From NCBI GenBank assembly GCA_016208415.1, contig JACQYB010000048.1, positions 1 through 62,528 of the forward strand: 62,528 nucleotides of DNA, given 5' to 3'. A program made the position numbers and the translations under genes. Within the stretch, counting starts at the first letter, position 1; each line of letters starts with the position of its first letter. Shown in pieces: positions 10,681 through 19,277 of this stretch. This DNA is from Betaproteobacteria bacterium. Its GTDB lineage: Bacteria > Pseudomonadota > Gammaproteobacteria > Burkholderiales > Rhodocyclaceae. The notes beneath the pieces are model-generated. The model worked only from the letters and a program-made list of their open reading frames with translations. It had not been told where the DNA came from and did not search any database.

Positions 10681-11305
10681 TGTGACGGATACCAAGCCGC
10701 CGATTGAACAATCTCCCGGCTCCTCCCGATACGACGCCCAGTGGCTGCGGCGGCGGGTGGCGCAGGGAAGGGTGGTGACTCCGGTGCGCGAACCGGGCGC
10801 AGGGGACGGGTGCCTGCCCGCGTCGGTGCTGGTGCCGGTGATCAACCGCGCCGAGGGCCTGACAGTCCTGTTCACCCAGCGTACCACCCATCTCCACGAC
10901 CACCCGGGGCAGGTGGCCTTTCCCGGAGGACGCGCAGAGATTTCGGATCCGTCGCCGGTTGACACGGCCCTGCGGGAGACGTGGGAGGAGATCGGCATTG
11001 TTCCCGCCCGCGTCGAAGTTCTCGGCATCCTGCCGCAGTACCTTACCGGCACGGGTTTCCAGGTGACCCCCGTGGTGGGGCTGGTGGGCTTGCCGCTGGA
11101 ATTGCGGCTCGATGCATTCGAGGTGGCGCATGTGTTTGAAACGCCGCTGGAATTTCTGCTCGATCCGGCCAACCACCAGCGCCATGTCGCCGAAATCCGT
11201 GGCACCAGGCGCGAGTACTGGGCCATGCCCTACGACGGTCATTTCATCTGGGGTGCTACGGCGGGCATGGTGGTGAGCCTCTACCGGCACCTTTTCTGCG
11301 TTTGA
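10643..11305 (+). CDS. CoA pyrophosphatase, Nudix family (NudL-like)
   Basis: 220-residue Nudix hydrolase. The CoA-pyrophosphatase signature HPGQVAFPGG stands directly before the Nudix box with catalytic RETWEEIG, pointing to hydrolysis of CoA or oxidised CoA to 4'-phosphopantetheine and 3',5'-ADP. The ATG at 10643 overlaps the aspartic protease by 38 bp and follows GGAAATGAGG. A GTG at 10682, two bases after that gene's stop, is the alternative but lacks a ribosome-binding site. Confidence 0.85.
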   Translation: MKAGRWCCENDTDVTDTKPPIEQSPGSSRYDAQWLRRRVAQGRVVTPVREPGAGDGCLPASVLVPVINRAEGLTVLFTQRTTHLHDHPGQVAFPGGRAEISDPSPVDTALRETWEEIGIVPARVEVLGILPQYLTGTGFQVTPVVGLVGLPLELRLDAFEVAHVFETPLEFLLDPANHQRHVAEIRGTRREYWAMPYDGHFIWGATAGMVVSLYRHLFCV

Positions 11306-11387
11306 ATCGCGATGTCTGCGCTGCCCGCACATGGCGCGCCGGCCTCGTGCACGGCGTTCTACCCGGGCGTCCCGTGACCGCCAGCCG

Positions 11388-11909
11388 TCAGGCGTTGCCG
11401 TCACCGCCCAACAGACTGAGGGCGCCGTTCCAGAAGGCGTCCGCCTGGCGCCTGCCCAAGGTCAATCTCAGCGCCTCGTGGCATCTTTCCAGTGCTTGGA
11501 TCAACTGCTCGCGATCGTGGCATTCCTCCACCCGCCGCGCCAGGGTGTCGGCGTCGGGGCCCAGGTGGTCGATGACGAAGCGGGCTGCATAGGCTTTCAC
11601 CGCCGCCAGCGGCTCCGCAGTCTCCTGGCGTGCCTGTTCGCCCGGCGGCGTGGGGCTGTGCCGATCCGCCTTGATCACTTCGGCACCCTCGGTCACCACC
11701 AGGCGCTCGATGAATCCCTGCGCCAGCAGGTCGGCGAGAAAGGATTCCCCATCCATGAAAGCCGCGGTGCGCTGCAGCAACTCGCCGACGGCGTTCCTGC
11801 CGTCGACGAGGATCAGCAGCGAGCGTTCCCGCGCCGGCAGGCGATGGGCGCGGGTGCGGACCTCCTCCTGGCCCTTCGCGGTCTTGTGGAAAATGGCGTC
11901 CTTGTCCAT
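11388..11909 (-). CDS. Conserved hypothetical protein
   Basis: 173 residues, not assigned to a function. It is soluble, rich in charged helices, and has no signal peptide or transmembrane segment. The N-terminal half (EVRTRAHRLPARERSLLILVDG) resembles small betaproteobacterial proteins with a winged-helix-like start. ATG 11909 is preferred because an AGGA lies about 12 bp upstream; a longer start at 11969 would run into a large hairpin. Convergent with the Nudix gene and divergent from the CobD-like gene. Confidence 0.65.
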   Translation of the reverse strand: MDKDAIFHKTAKGQEEVRTRAHRLPARERSLLILVDGRNAVGELLQRTAAFMDGESFLADLLAQGFIERLVVTEGAEVIKADRHSPTPPGEQARQETAEPLAAVKAYAARFVIDHLGPDADTLARRVEECHDREQLIQALERCHEALRLTLGRRQADAFWNGALSLLGGDGNA

Positions 11910-11949
11910 GGCATGGCCGATCCTGTGCTTGGTCCATCGTAACGCGCAT

Positions 11950-11988
11950 CCGCCGCCCGCACCCGTCAAATGCGGGGGCGGGCGGCGG
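11950..11988. repeat. Long GC-rich imperfect palindrome between divergent genes
   Basis: Outer arms CCGCCGCCCGC (11950-11960) and GCGGGCGGCGG (11978-11988) pair perfectly; inside, CCCG/CGGG (11962-11965 and 11973-11976) add four more pairs around a 7-nt loop. No T-run follows on either strand, so it is not a standard terminator. It could be a regulatory hairpin in the leader of either neighbour. Confidence 0.6.
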
Positions 11989-12094
11989 GTAACGTCAGGC
12001 TTTGTTGGCTGTCAGGCGCGCCGCGGGTTTATGGTATCTTCTACGGCAACGCAGCAATTATCCGAACTGAACCGGCATTCACGCCGTCCTCTGC

Positions 12095-13021
12095 ATGTTC
12101 CTGCTCGCCGTCATCCTGGCGCTTCTCATCGAACAGGTCCGTCCGCTGGACATAGCAAGGTGGGTTCATGCGCCGCTGGCGCGTTTCGCCACGTGGGCCG
12201 AGAGCAGGTTCAATGCCGGGTTGCCGGGTTACGGGGCGGTGGCATGGATGGTGGTGGTGTTGCCCCTTTTGGCCGTGGCATGGCTGGTCTGTGACCTGGC
12301 GACATCCATTCATCCCGTGGCTGGACTGGTTGCCGACGTGGGCATCCTCTATCTCACCATGGGCTTTCGGCATGACAGCCATTTCTTCACCGACATCCAG
12401 CTTGCCCTGCGCATGGGCGAACTGGACCGGGCGCGCACGCTCATCGGCCGGTGGCGCGGAATTACGGCCGAACATCTGAGTTCTGGCGAGGTGGCGAGGC
12501 TGGCCATCGAGCAGGCACTGGTTTCATCGCATCGCCACGTGTTTGGAGTGATGTTCTGGTACATCGTGCTGCCCGGGGCCGTCGGCGCGGTGCTGTACCG
12601 CGCGGCCGATTTCCTCGCGCAGCGCTGGGGGGCGAATGGCGATCCGGATCAGGCAGCCTTCGGGCGCTTCGCGCGCCGCTCCTTCGCCGCCTTCGACTGG
12701 CTCCCGAATCGCCTCACGGCGGTGGCTTTTGCCATTGTGGGGGATTTCGAGGACGCCATCTACTGCTGGCGGAGCCAGGCGCAACGCTGGCCCGATGCCG
12801 CTTCCGGCACGTTGCTGGCCAGTGGTGCGGGCGCGCTGGGTGTGCGTCTCGGACTGCCGTTGACGGTGGCCGAACCCACGGACGATCGGCCGGAACTGGG
12901 CCTCGGTGACGAAGCGGATGTGGAATTCATGCAGAGCACCGTCGGGCTGGTGTGGCGGGCGCTGGTGCTGTGGGTGTTGGTGTTGACCCTGCTGGGCATC
13001 GCGGGCTGGGTCGGGTCTTGA
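12095..13021 (+). CDS. CobD/CbiB-like integral membrane protein
   Basis: 308 residues. The N-terminus MFLLAVILALLIEQVRPL, four to five hydrophobic segments and the YIVLPGAVGAVLYRAADFLA region match the CobD/CbiB (adenosylcobinamide-phosphate synthase) and AmpE-like superfamily. No other cobalamin gene is nearby, so a role in B12 synthesis is doubtful; orphan homologues of this kind are common in betaproteobacteria. bktB starts 24 bp later. Confidence 0.7.
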   Translation: MFLLAVILALLIEQVRPLDIARWVHAPLARFATWAESRFNAGLPGYGAVAWMVVVLPLLAVAWLVCDLATSIHPVAGLVADVGILYLTMGFRHDSHFFTDIQLALRMGELDRARTLIGRWRGITAEHLSSGEVARLAIEQALVSSHRHVFGVMFWYIVLPGAVGAVLYRAADFLAQRWGANGDPDQAAFGRFARRSFAAFDWLPNRLTAVAFAIVGDFEDAIYCWRSQAQRWPDAASGTLLASGAGALGVRLGLPLTVAEPTDDRPELGLGDEADVEFMQSTVGLVWRALVLWVLVLTLLGIAGWVGS

Positions 13022-13045
13022 CAGAGAGAACCGGAGAAAAGAGAA

Positions 13046-14233
13046 ATGGCTGATAAACGGGAAATCGTCTTCGTCAGCGGCGTGCGCACCGCCATCGGTG
13101 ACTACGGCGGCACGCTCAAGGATTTTGCCCCCACCGACCTGGCGTCCCGTGTGGTACGTGAGGCAGTCGCCCGTGCCGGCGTCGATCCGGCCCAGGTGGG
13201 GCATCTGGTGTTCGGCAACGTCATCCATACCGAACAGAAGGACATGTATCTCTCCCGGGTGGCCTGCATCAACGGCGGCCTGCACAAGGAGACCGCGGCA
13301 CTGACACTCAACCGGCTGTGCGGATCGGGCTTCCAGGCGATCGTCACGGCGGCCAATGCCATCCAGCTCGGCGATGCCGATGCAGCGGTGGCCGGGGGCG
13401 CGGAATCCATGAGCCGCGGCGGCTACCTGTTGCCCACGGGGCGTTGGGGCGCGCGCATGGGCGACAACAAGATCCTCGACATGATGGTGGGCGCCCTGAC
13501 CGATCCGTTCGACACGGTTCACATGGGCGTCACGGCGGAGAACGTGGCCGAGCAGTTCGGCATCTCGCGCCTGCAGCAAGATGAATTCGCGGTGGAGAGC
13601 CACCGCCGCGCCGCAGCGGCCACGGCGGCGGGCTATTTCAAGGACCAGATCCTGCCCATCGAGATCCAGTCCCGCAAGGGCACGGTGGTATTCGACAAGG
13701 ACGAACACATCCGTGGCGACGCCACCACCGAGGGCATGGGGAAGCTCAAGACCGTGTTCAGGAAGGACGGCTCGGTCACCGCTGGCAATGCCTCGGGCAT
13801 CAACGACGCCGCTGCCGCGCTGGTGTTGATGGAAGCCGGGGCAGCATCGACGGCGGGAATCAAACCCCTGGCGCGTCTGGTGTCCTACGGCTACGCCGGC
13901 GTCCAGCCTTCGATCATGGGTACCGGCCCGATTCCGGCGGTGAAGGCGGCGCTGGCCCGTGCCGGCCTCAAGGCCTCCGACATGGACGTCATCGAGTCCA
14001 ACGAGGCCTTTGCGGCCCAGGCACTGTGCGTCAGCAAGGGCCTGGAACTGGACCCGGCCAAGGTCAATCCCAACGGCGGTGCGGTGGCGCTGGGCCACCC
14101 CATCGGCGCCACGGGTGCCATCCTCACCGTCAAGGCCATCCATGAGCTGCACCGTACGGGCGGGCGTTATGGCCTGATCACCATGTGCATCGGTGGCGGT
14201 CAGGGGATCGCGGGCATCATCGAGCGCCTGTGA
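13046..14233 (+). CDS. bktB: Beta-ketothiolase / acetyl-CoA acyltransferase (BktB-like)
   Basis: 395-residue thiolase. The acyl-accepting cysteine is in NRLCGSG (about residue 92), the active-site histidine in GHPIGATGA and the second cysteine in CIGGGQG. Sequence patterns such as VRTAIGDYGGTLKD and SRGGYLLPTGRWGARMGD resemble Cupriavidus BktB, which takes C4-C5 ketoacyl-CoAs. The role may be fatty-acid degradation or precursor supply for polyhydroxyalkanoate. GAGAAAAGAGAA provides a purine-rich ribosome-binding region. Confidence 0.92.
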   Translation: MADKREIVFVSGVRTAIGDYGGTLKDFAPTDLASRVVREAVARAGVDPAQVGHLVFGNVIHTEQKDMYLSRVACINGGLHKETAALTLNRLCGSGFQAIVTAANAIQLGDADAAVAGGAESMSRGGYLLPTGRWGARMGDNKILDMMVGALTDPFDTVHMGVTAENVAEQFGISRLQQDEFAVESHRRAAAATAAGYFKDQILPIEIQSRKGTVVFDKDEHIRGDATTEGMGKLKTVFRKDGSVTAGNASGINDAAAALVLMEAGAASTAGIKPLARLVSYGYAGVQPSIMGTGPIPAVKAALARAGLKASDMDVIESNEAFAAQALCVSKGLELDPAKVNPNGGAVALGHPIGATGAILTVKAIHELHRTGGRYGLITMCIGGGQGIAGIIERL

Positions 14234-14308
14234 TGCGGTGAGCACCCGTGAGGGGTGCGCTTCGCCGAACAGGGGCGAGGCCGTCTCTCGTCCCTTGGAA
14301 AAAAATGG

Positions 14309-14338
14309 ACGGCCTCGGCACGAGAGTGTCGGGGCCGT
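14309..14338. terminator. Bidirectional terminator between bktB and rsgA
   Basis: Arms 14309-14321 and 14326-14338 form a 13-bp stem (two G-U pairs) around a GAGA loop. On the plus strand TTGCGTTTTC follows; on the minus strand CCATTTTTTT follows. It can therefore end both convergent transcripts. Confidence 0.75.
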
Positions 14339-14388
14339 TGCGTTTTCAGGTCGGGAAGGCGGCCTTGGTGCGGGCGAAATCCGAGGGC

Positions 14389-15255
14389 TTACGAGGTGAC
14401 GCACAGGGCACGGTAGTGCCCGTAGCGCAGGCGGCTGATCTGGCCCGCTTCCACGGCGCCGCGGATGGCGCAGTCGGGTTCGGCGTCATGGCGGCAGTCG
14501 CGGAAGCGGCAATTTCCGAGCAGTGGGCGGAACTCGGGAAACGCCTCGGCCACTTCTTCGCGGTGCATGTGGGCGAGGCCGAATTCCTGCATGCCTGGGC
14601 TGTCGATCAGGGCGGACTCCGCGTCGAGACGGTAGAGCCGGGCGTAGGTGGTGGTGTGCCGGCCGGCACTGAGCGCAAGGGAGATCTCCCCGGTGGCCGC
14701 GGCGGCATCTGGCACCAGGGCATTGACCAGCGTCGATTTGCCCATGCCGGATTGGCCGACGAGCACGCTCACCTGTCCCGCCAGCCATGGCAGCAGCGGT
14801 GTCGCATCCCCGCGGGCGGTAAGCTCCACAACCGGGTATCCGGCGCCGACGAACGGGGCGAGTGCCCGGCGCGCGGCGGCGGCTTTGTCGGTCAGGTCAA
14901 TCTTGTTGAGCACGATGACCGCACGCATTTGCTGGGTTTCCGTCGCCAGCAGGCAGCGGCTGAGCAACTCCGGGCTGAACGGCGGCTCCGCGGCCACCAC
15001 CGCCACCACCTGGGTGGCATTGGCGGCGATGAGCTTCTCGCGCCGACCGTCGCTGCGGTAGAGCAGGCTGTGCCGCGTCGCACATCCCACCAGAACACCC
15101 TGGCCCGTCGCGGTGGGCTGCGCCGTGACGCGGTCCCCCACCGCGAAGATGCTGCGCTTGCCGCGCGGGAAGCAGAGGCGATGTTCGCCGCTGTCCATCA
15201 GGACCTCGTATTGACGGCCGTAGGCGGCGACCACGAGGCCGTTGGATCCCTTCAT
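14389..15255 (-). CDS. rsgA: Ribosome small-subunit-dependent GTPase A
   Basis: Circularly permuted GTPase that checks late 30S maturation. 288 residues in family order: N-terminal OB fold, G4 NKID (117-120), G1 GQSGMGKST (167-175), G3 DSPG (218-221), and a C-terminal zinc knuckle using C249, C254, H256 and C262. Same strand and direction as the M48 protease and cytochrome c genes upstream; the block M48-cytochrome-rsgA may be read from one promoter. orn lies just beyond, divergent, as in many proteobacteria. Confidence 0.96.
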   Translation of the reverse strand: MKGSNGLVVAAYGRQYEVLMDSGEHRLCFPRGKRSIFAVGDRVTAQPTATGQGVLVGCATRHSLLYRSDGRREKLIAANATQVVAVVAAEPPFSPELLSRCLLATETQQMRAVIVLNKIDLTDKAAAARRALAPFVGAGYPVVELTARGDATPLLPWLAGQVSVLVGQSGMGKSTLVNALVPDAAAATGEISLALSAGRHTTTYARLYRLDAESALIDSPGMQEFGLAHMHREEVAEAFPEFRPLLGNCRFRDCRHDAEPDCAIRGAVEAGQISRLRYGHYRALCVTS

Positions 15256-15349
15256 CGGGCACAGCGGACGTTCGCCGCGCGCCCGGGCGGCGCTGGAACC
15301 GCCGCCTTGGCCGGGTATGGGCGGCTTGGGGCGGGTCGCTGCGGGAACG

Positions 15350-15670
15350 TCACTTGAACTTGTAGTACTGCTGGTTCAGGTAGGCGGCCACGTGGCGTTC
15401 GTCTTCCGGGAACCAACCGGCCCCGGCCTGGGTGCTGCAGAACGAAACGCGTTGCAGCAGCGCCTGGGGGCTGTTGATCAGGCGCGGCTGGCGGGTGTAG
15501 ATCTTTGAGCCGTCGCCGCCGACCAGCCGGACGTGGCAGGCCACGCATGGCCCATCGTGGAGACCCTTGCCGGTCTTGGGGTCGGCACCGTCAAAAGGCG
15601 ACGCCTGGGCGGCCGCAACGTGCGCAGCAGCGATCAGGACGGCGAGCAGCATGGTGCGCTGGACAGGCAT
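15350..15670 (-). CDS. Small periplasmic c-type cytochrome
   Basis: 106 residues: a signal peptide of about 22 residues and one heme c motif CVACH (C42, C45, H46). No methionine occurs anywhere after the heme motif, so the usual Met axial ligand is absent; H near the C-terminus (DERHVAAYLN) or another residue must serve, or the iron is five-coordinate. One extra cysteine lies in SFCSTQ. It starts 18 bp after the M48 protease gene on the same strand. Confidence 0.82.
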   Translation of the reverse strand: MPVQRTMLLAVLIAAAHVAAAQASPFDGADPKTGKGLHDGPCVACHVRLVGGDGSKIYTRQPRLINSPQALLQRVSFCSTQAGAGWFPEDERHVAAYLNQQYYKFK

Positions 15671-15688
15671 GGCGTTACCTCCTCCGGT

Positions 15689-16987
15689 TCATGCCGCTGC
15701 GGTCGAAGCGGGTGCCGTGCGAGCGCTCAGGCGCGCCACGCGCACTGCGGCGGGTGGATGGGAGTCGTAGAAGGCCGAGTACAGGGGATCGGGGGTGAGG
15801 GTTGCGGCGTTGTCGCGATAGAGTTTGACCAGCGCGCTCACCAGGTCGCGGCCGCGGGCATGACGCGCGGCGTAGGCGTCGGCCTCGAATTCGTGACGAC
15901 GCGACATATGGCTGAGCAGCGGCGAGAAGGGGAAGGTGAAAACCGGAATCGCCAGCGCGAACAACACCAGCGCTACCGCGGAATCGTGGCTTTCCACGCC
16001 CAGTCCTCCAAAGAACCAGGGCTGCTGGACAAGGAAGCCCAGCAACGCGAGGAACGCCAGACTGCCGGCGGCGAGCATGGCCACGCGCTTCCAGATGTGG
16101 TGCAAGCGGAAATGCCCGATCTCATGGGCGAGCACGGCCTCGACTTCGGGGGGCTGAAGGCGTTCGAGCAGGGTGTCGAAGAAAACGATGCGCTTGCTGG
16201 CACCGAAACCGGTGAAGTAGGCGTTGCCGTGGCTGGACCGGCGCGATCCGTCCATCACGAACAGGCCACTGGCGCGAAAGCCGCAGCGCTCAAGGAGGGC
16301 CTCGACCCGCTGGCGCAGCGCCTCATCCCGCAGCGGCTCAAACTTGTTGAAGAGGGGGGCGATGAGGCTGGGGTAGATCAGCAGCGCCAGCAGGTTGAAT
16401 CCCAGCCAGAACATCCACACCCACAGCCACCACAGGGCGCCGCCGGCGTGCATCAGCCACAAGGCGACCAGCAGCACGGGCACGCCGATCAGGATGGCCA
16501 GCACGCCCTGCTTGAACAGGTCTGCGATGAAGGTGCGCCAGGTCATGCGGTTGAAGCCGAAACGTTCCTCGATCACGAAGACGCGGTAGACGGTGAAGGG
16601 CAGTTCGACCACCAGGGACAGCAGCGTGAGGAGGCCCATCAGCAGCACCCCGTGGGTGTAACCGCCCCCCTCGAACCACCCGGCGAGCAGATCGTACAGC
16701 CATTGCAGCAGGCCGCCCACGGTCAGCAGCAGCACGCCGATGGCTCCGAGCGCGATCTCCGCCAGGGCGATACTCACCCGCGCGACGGTGTAGTCCGCCG
16801 CCTTGCGGTGTGCCGGCAACTCGATGGCGTCCGTGAACTCCGCCGGAACCCGGTCGCGATGGGCCGCCACGTAGCGCATGTGCCGCACCGCCAGCAACAG
16901 CCGCAGGGCGGTGGTGATGGCCAGCATGGCAAGGAAGATGGCGGAGAACTCGGCAGCAGACATGGGAGCGGACAGGGCGAACAACAA
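15689..16987 (-). CDS. M48-family membrane metalloprotease (Ste24/CAAX protease type)
   Basis: 432 residues with several transmembrane helices in the first 215, then a cytosol-facing protease domain. The zinc motif HEIGH is at 288-292 and the third ligand lies in the FEADAYAARH segment; SSHGNAYFTGFG (251-262) is the M48A signature. Likely role is inner-membrane protein quality control. Divergent from orn with a 42-bp gap. Confidence 0.92.
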   Translation of the reverse strand: MLFALSAPMSAAEFSAIFLAMLAITTALRLLLAVRHMRYVAAHRDRVPAEFTDAIELPAHRKAADYTVARVSIALAEIALGAIGVLLLTVGGLLQWLYDLLAGWFEGGGYTHGVLLMGLLTLLSLVVELPFTVYRVFVIEERFGFNRMTWRTFIADLFKQGVLAILIGVPVLLVALWLMHAGGALWWLWVWMFWLGFNLLALLIYPSLIAPLFNKFEPLRDEALRQRVEALLERCGFRASGLFVMDGSRRSSHGNAYFTGFGASKRIVFFDTLLERLQPPEVEAVLAHEIGHFRLHHIWKRVAMLAAGSLAFLALLGFLVQQPWFFGGLGVESHDSAVALVLFALAIPVFTFPFSPLLSHMSRRHEFEADAYAARHARGRDLVSALVKLYRDNAATLTPDPLYSAFYDSHPPAAVRVARLSARTAPASTAAA

Positions 16988-17029
16988 AATCTATGACAAA
17001 ATTCAAGCTTTTAGGTTTCCTCGGGAATT

Positions 17030-17575
17030 ATGGCACAAGACCAGAACAACCTCGTCTGGCTCGACATGGAGATGACGGGCCTCAATCCGGACACGGAGCG
17101 TGTCCTGGAGGTGGCCATGGTGGTGACGAATCCCCGGCTGGAGGTGGTGGCCGAGGCGCCGGTGCTGGTGGTGCATCAGCCCGATGAGGTGCTCGCCGCC
17201 ATGGACGAGTGGAACCGCACCACCCACGGGCGTTCCGGGCTCATCGACAAGGTGCGTGCCTCGCGGCTGGCCGAGGCGGAGGTGGAGGCGACGATGCTGG
17301 AATTCCTGCGCCAGCACGTGCCGGCGCGGACTTCGCCCATGTGTGGCAACTCCATCTGCCAGGACCGGCGTTTCCTGGCACGGTGGATGCCTCAGTTGGA
17401 AGATTACTTCCACTACCGCAATCTCGACGTCAGCACGCTGAAGGAACTGGTGCGCCGCTGGAAACCGGAACTTGCCCGCGGCCTGGTCAAGCACGGCAAG
17501 CACGAGGCGCTGGCCGACATCCACGAGTCCATCGGCGAAATGCGCTACTACCGCGACAACTTCATCCGGCTCTGA
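17030..17575 (+). CDS. orn: Oligoribonuclease
   Basis: 181-residue DEDDh 3'-5' exoribonuclease that degrades short RNAs and pGp[10 protein letters not shown] at the N-terminus carries the first Asp-Glu pair, and [11 protein letters not shown] near the C-terminus carries the catalytic His and Asp. This length and ending (MRYYRDNFI) are typical. Start ATG 17030. pGpG removal makes Orn the terminal enzyme of c-di-GMP turnover, which may connect it to the YajQ-type protein at 8724. Confidence 0.97.
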   Translation: MAQDQNNLVWLDMEMTGLNPDTERVLEVAMVVTNPRLEVVAEAPVLVVHQPDEVLAAMDEWNRTTHGRSGLIDKVRASRLAEAEVEATMLEFLRQHVPARTSPMCGNSICQDRRFLARWMPQLEDYFHYRNLDVSTLKELVRRWKPELARGLVKHGKHEALADIHESIGEMRYYRDNFIRL

Positions 17576-17635
17576 AGGGCGAAGCTGCGTCGCGGGGCCG
17601 GCCGCGGCGCGGCGGTGCCACGCTGGTCCACCCGC

Positions 17636-19267
17636 TCAGGGGCGGTTGGTGGCGCGCAGCGCGGCGACCGTCGCCAGCAGACCGCGGGTCGATCCGTCCA
17701 GCAGTTCGGCCGCCGCGGCCGCTCCGCCCTCCAGCGCACGCGCCATCTGCTTGCCGAGTTCGACGCCGTACTGGTCGTAGCTGTTGATCCCCCAGATCCA
17801 GCCCTGCACGAACACCTTGTGCTCGTAGAGCGCCACCAGCTGGCCAAGGCTGCGAGGCGTCAGCGTCGGCAGCAGCAGCGTGGAGCTGGGCTGGTTGCCC
17901 GGGCAGACGAGGTGCGGAGCCAGCCAACGCGCGGCTTCCTCGTCCGCACCCTGGGCGCGCAGTTGCGCCAGGGCTTCCTCCTCGGTGCGACCGGCCATGA
18001 GCGCGGCCGCCTGCGCCAGGGCGTTGTCCACCAGGATGCGCTGCGCCGGGTCGTCGTCCCCGGCAATGACGATGAAATCCACGGGTACCGTCCGGGTGCC
18101 CTGGTACAGGAGCTGATGGAAGGCGTGCTGGCCCACGGTTCCGGTCCCGCCCCAGAGGATGGGTGCGGTGGCCACCATTACCGCGTGGCCGTCACGATCG
18201 ATGCGCTTGCCGTTGCTCTCCATGTCCAGTTGCTGCAGGTAGGCCGGGAGGTCCGCCAGGCCGTGGCTGTAGGGCAGCACCGCCAGGGTCGGGGCGTCGA
18301 GGAAGTTGGTGTTCCAGATCCCCATCAGCGCCATCACCACGGGGAGGTTGGATTCCCACGGCGTGTCGAGGAAGTGCTCGTCCATCTCGCGGGCACCGTC
18401 CAGTAGCTCTTCGAAGCCGTCCATGCCCAGCGCGCATGCCAGCGGCAGGCCGATGGCCGACCACATGGAATAGCGTCCGCCGACCCATTCCGGCAGGGCA
18501 AAGCAGTGATCGGAGGCAATTCCGAACTCGCGTGCCGCGGCAACGTTGTTGGACACCGCAACAAAGTGCCGCGCGGCAGCGGCCTCGCCGAGCTCGCGCG
18601 TGAGCCACTCGCGTGCGCTGCGGGCGTTGGTGAGCGTTTCCACCGTGGAAAAGCTCTTGGAAGAGAGCACGAACAGGGTCTCGTCGGGATGGGCACGCTC
18701 CAGCACGTCGTGAAGTTCGCGCGGATCGACGTTGGCCACGTAGTCCACCGCGATGCGCCCGTCCGACCACGGTGCCAGGGCACGGTGGGCCATGCGCGGG
18801 CCGAGGTCGGAGCCGCCGATGCCCAGATTGACGACGCGACGCAGGGGTTTGCCGGTGGCACCGGTCATGCGGCCGGTGCGCAGGTCATCCACCAGGGCGC
18901 GCGTCCGTGCCCGGGTGGCACGCACTTCACCGCTGACTTCCTGCCCGGCGACATGGCAGGTGCGGCGGGCGCGCAGGGCGATGTGCAGCGCAGCGCGGTT
19001 CTCGGTGAAATTGACCGGCTCCCCGGCCGCCATGCGACGGATGCCTTGGTCGAGCTTGCGTGCGCGCGCCAGGGCGATGAGCAATCGCACCGTGTCGGAG
19101 GTAATCCTTTGCTTGGAGAAATCGAAAAACAGGCTGCCCTGCCGCAGGCTCAGGCTGGTGAAGCGCTGGGCGTCGTCGGCGAACAGGCGGCGCAGGTGCT
19201 GCGGGGCGAGGGCATCGCGGTGCTGCTCCAGTGCGGCCCACTCGGGCAGGCTCATCAGGTCGGTCAT
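17636..19267 (-). CDS. pgi: Glucose-6-phosphate isomerase
   Basis: 543-residue isomerase interconverting glucose 6-phosphate and fructose 6-phosphate. The first SIS domain holds LGIGGSDLGPRM; GGRYSMWSAIGLP and the C-terminal signature with VQGWIWGINSYDQYGVELGK match the family. ATG 19267 was chosen because GAGAGGA stands right before it; an upstream in-frame start at 19318 would enter the preceding gene. The start lies 10 bp after the GT39 stop, so the two form an operon. Confidence 0.97.
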   Translation of the reverse strand: MTDLMSLPEWAALEQHRDALAPQHLRRLFADDAQRFTSLSLRQGSLFFDFSKQRITSDTVRLLIALARARKLDQGIRRMAAGEPVNFTENRAALHIALRARRTCHVAGQEVSGEVRATRARTRALVDDLRTGRMTGATGKPLRRVVNLGIGGSDLGPRMAHRALAPWSDGRIAVDYVANVDPRELHDVLERAHPDETLFVLSSKSFSTVETLTNARSAREWLTRELGEAAAARHFVAVSNNVAAAREFGIASDHCFALPEWVGGRYSMWSAIGLPLACALGMDGFEELLDGAREMDEHFLDTPWESNLPVVMALMGIWNTNFLDAPTLAVLPYSHGLADLPAYLQQLDMESNGKRIDRDGHAVMVATAPILWGGTGTVGQHAFHQLLYQGTRTVPVDFIVIAGDDDPAQRILVDNALAQAAALMAGRTEEEALAQLRAQGADEEAARWLAPHLVCPGNQPSSTLLLPTLTPRSLGQLVALYEHKVFVQGWIWGINSYDQYGVELGKQMARALEGGAAAAAELLDGSTRGLLATVAALRATNRP

Positions 19268-19277
19268 GGTTGTCCTC

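Noticed and set aside
15533-16996. 487-codon plus-strand frame over the M48 protease gene
   Set aside because: Antisense shadow. The minus strand encodes a full M48 protease with HEIGH.
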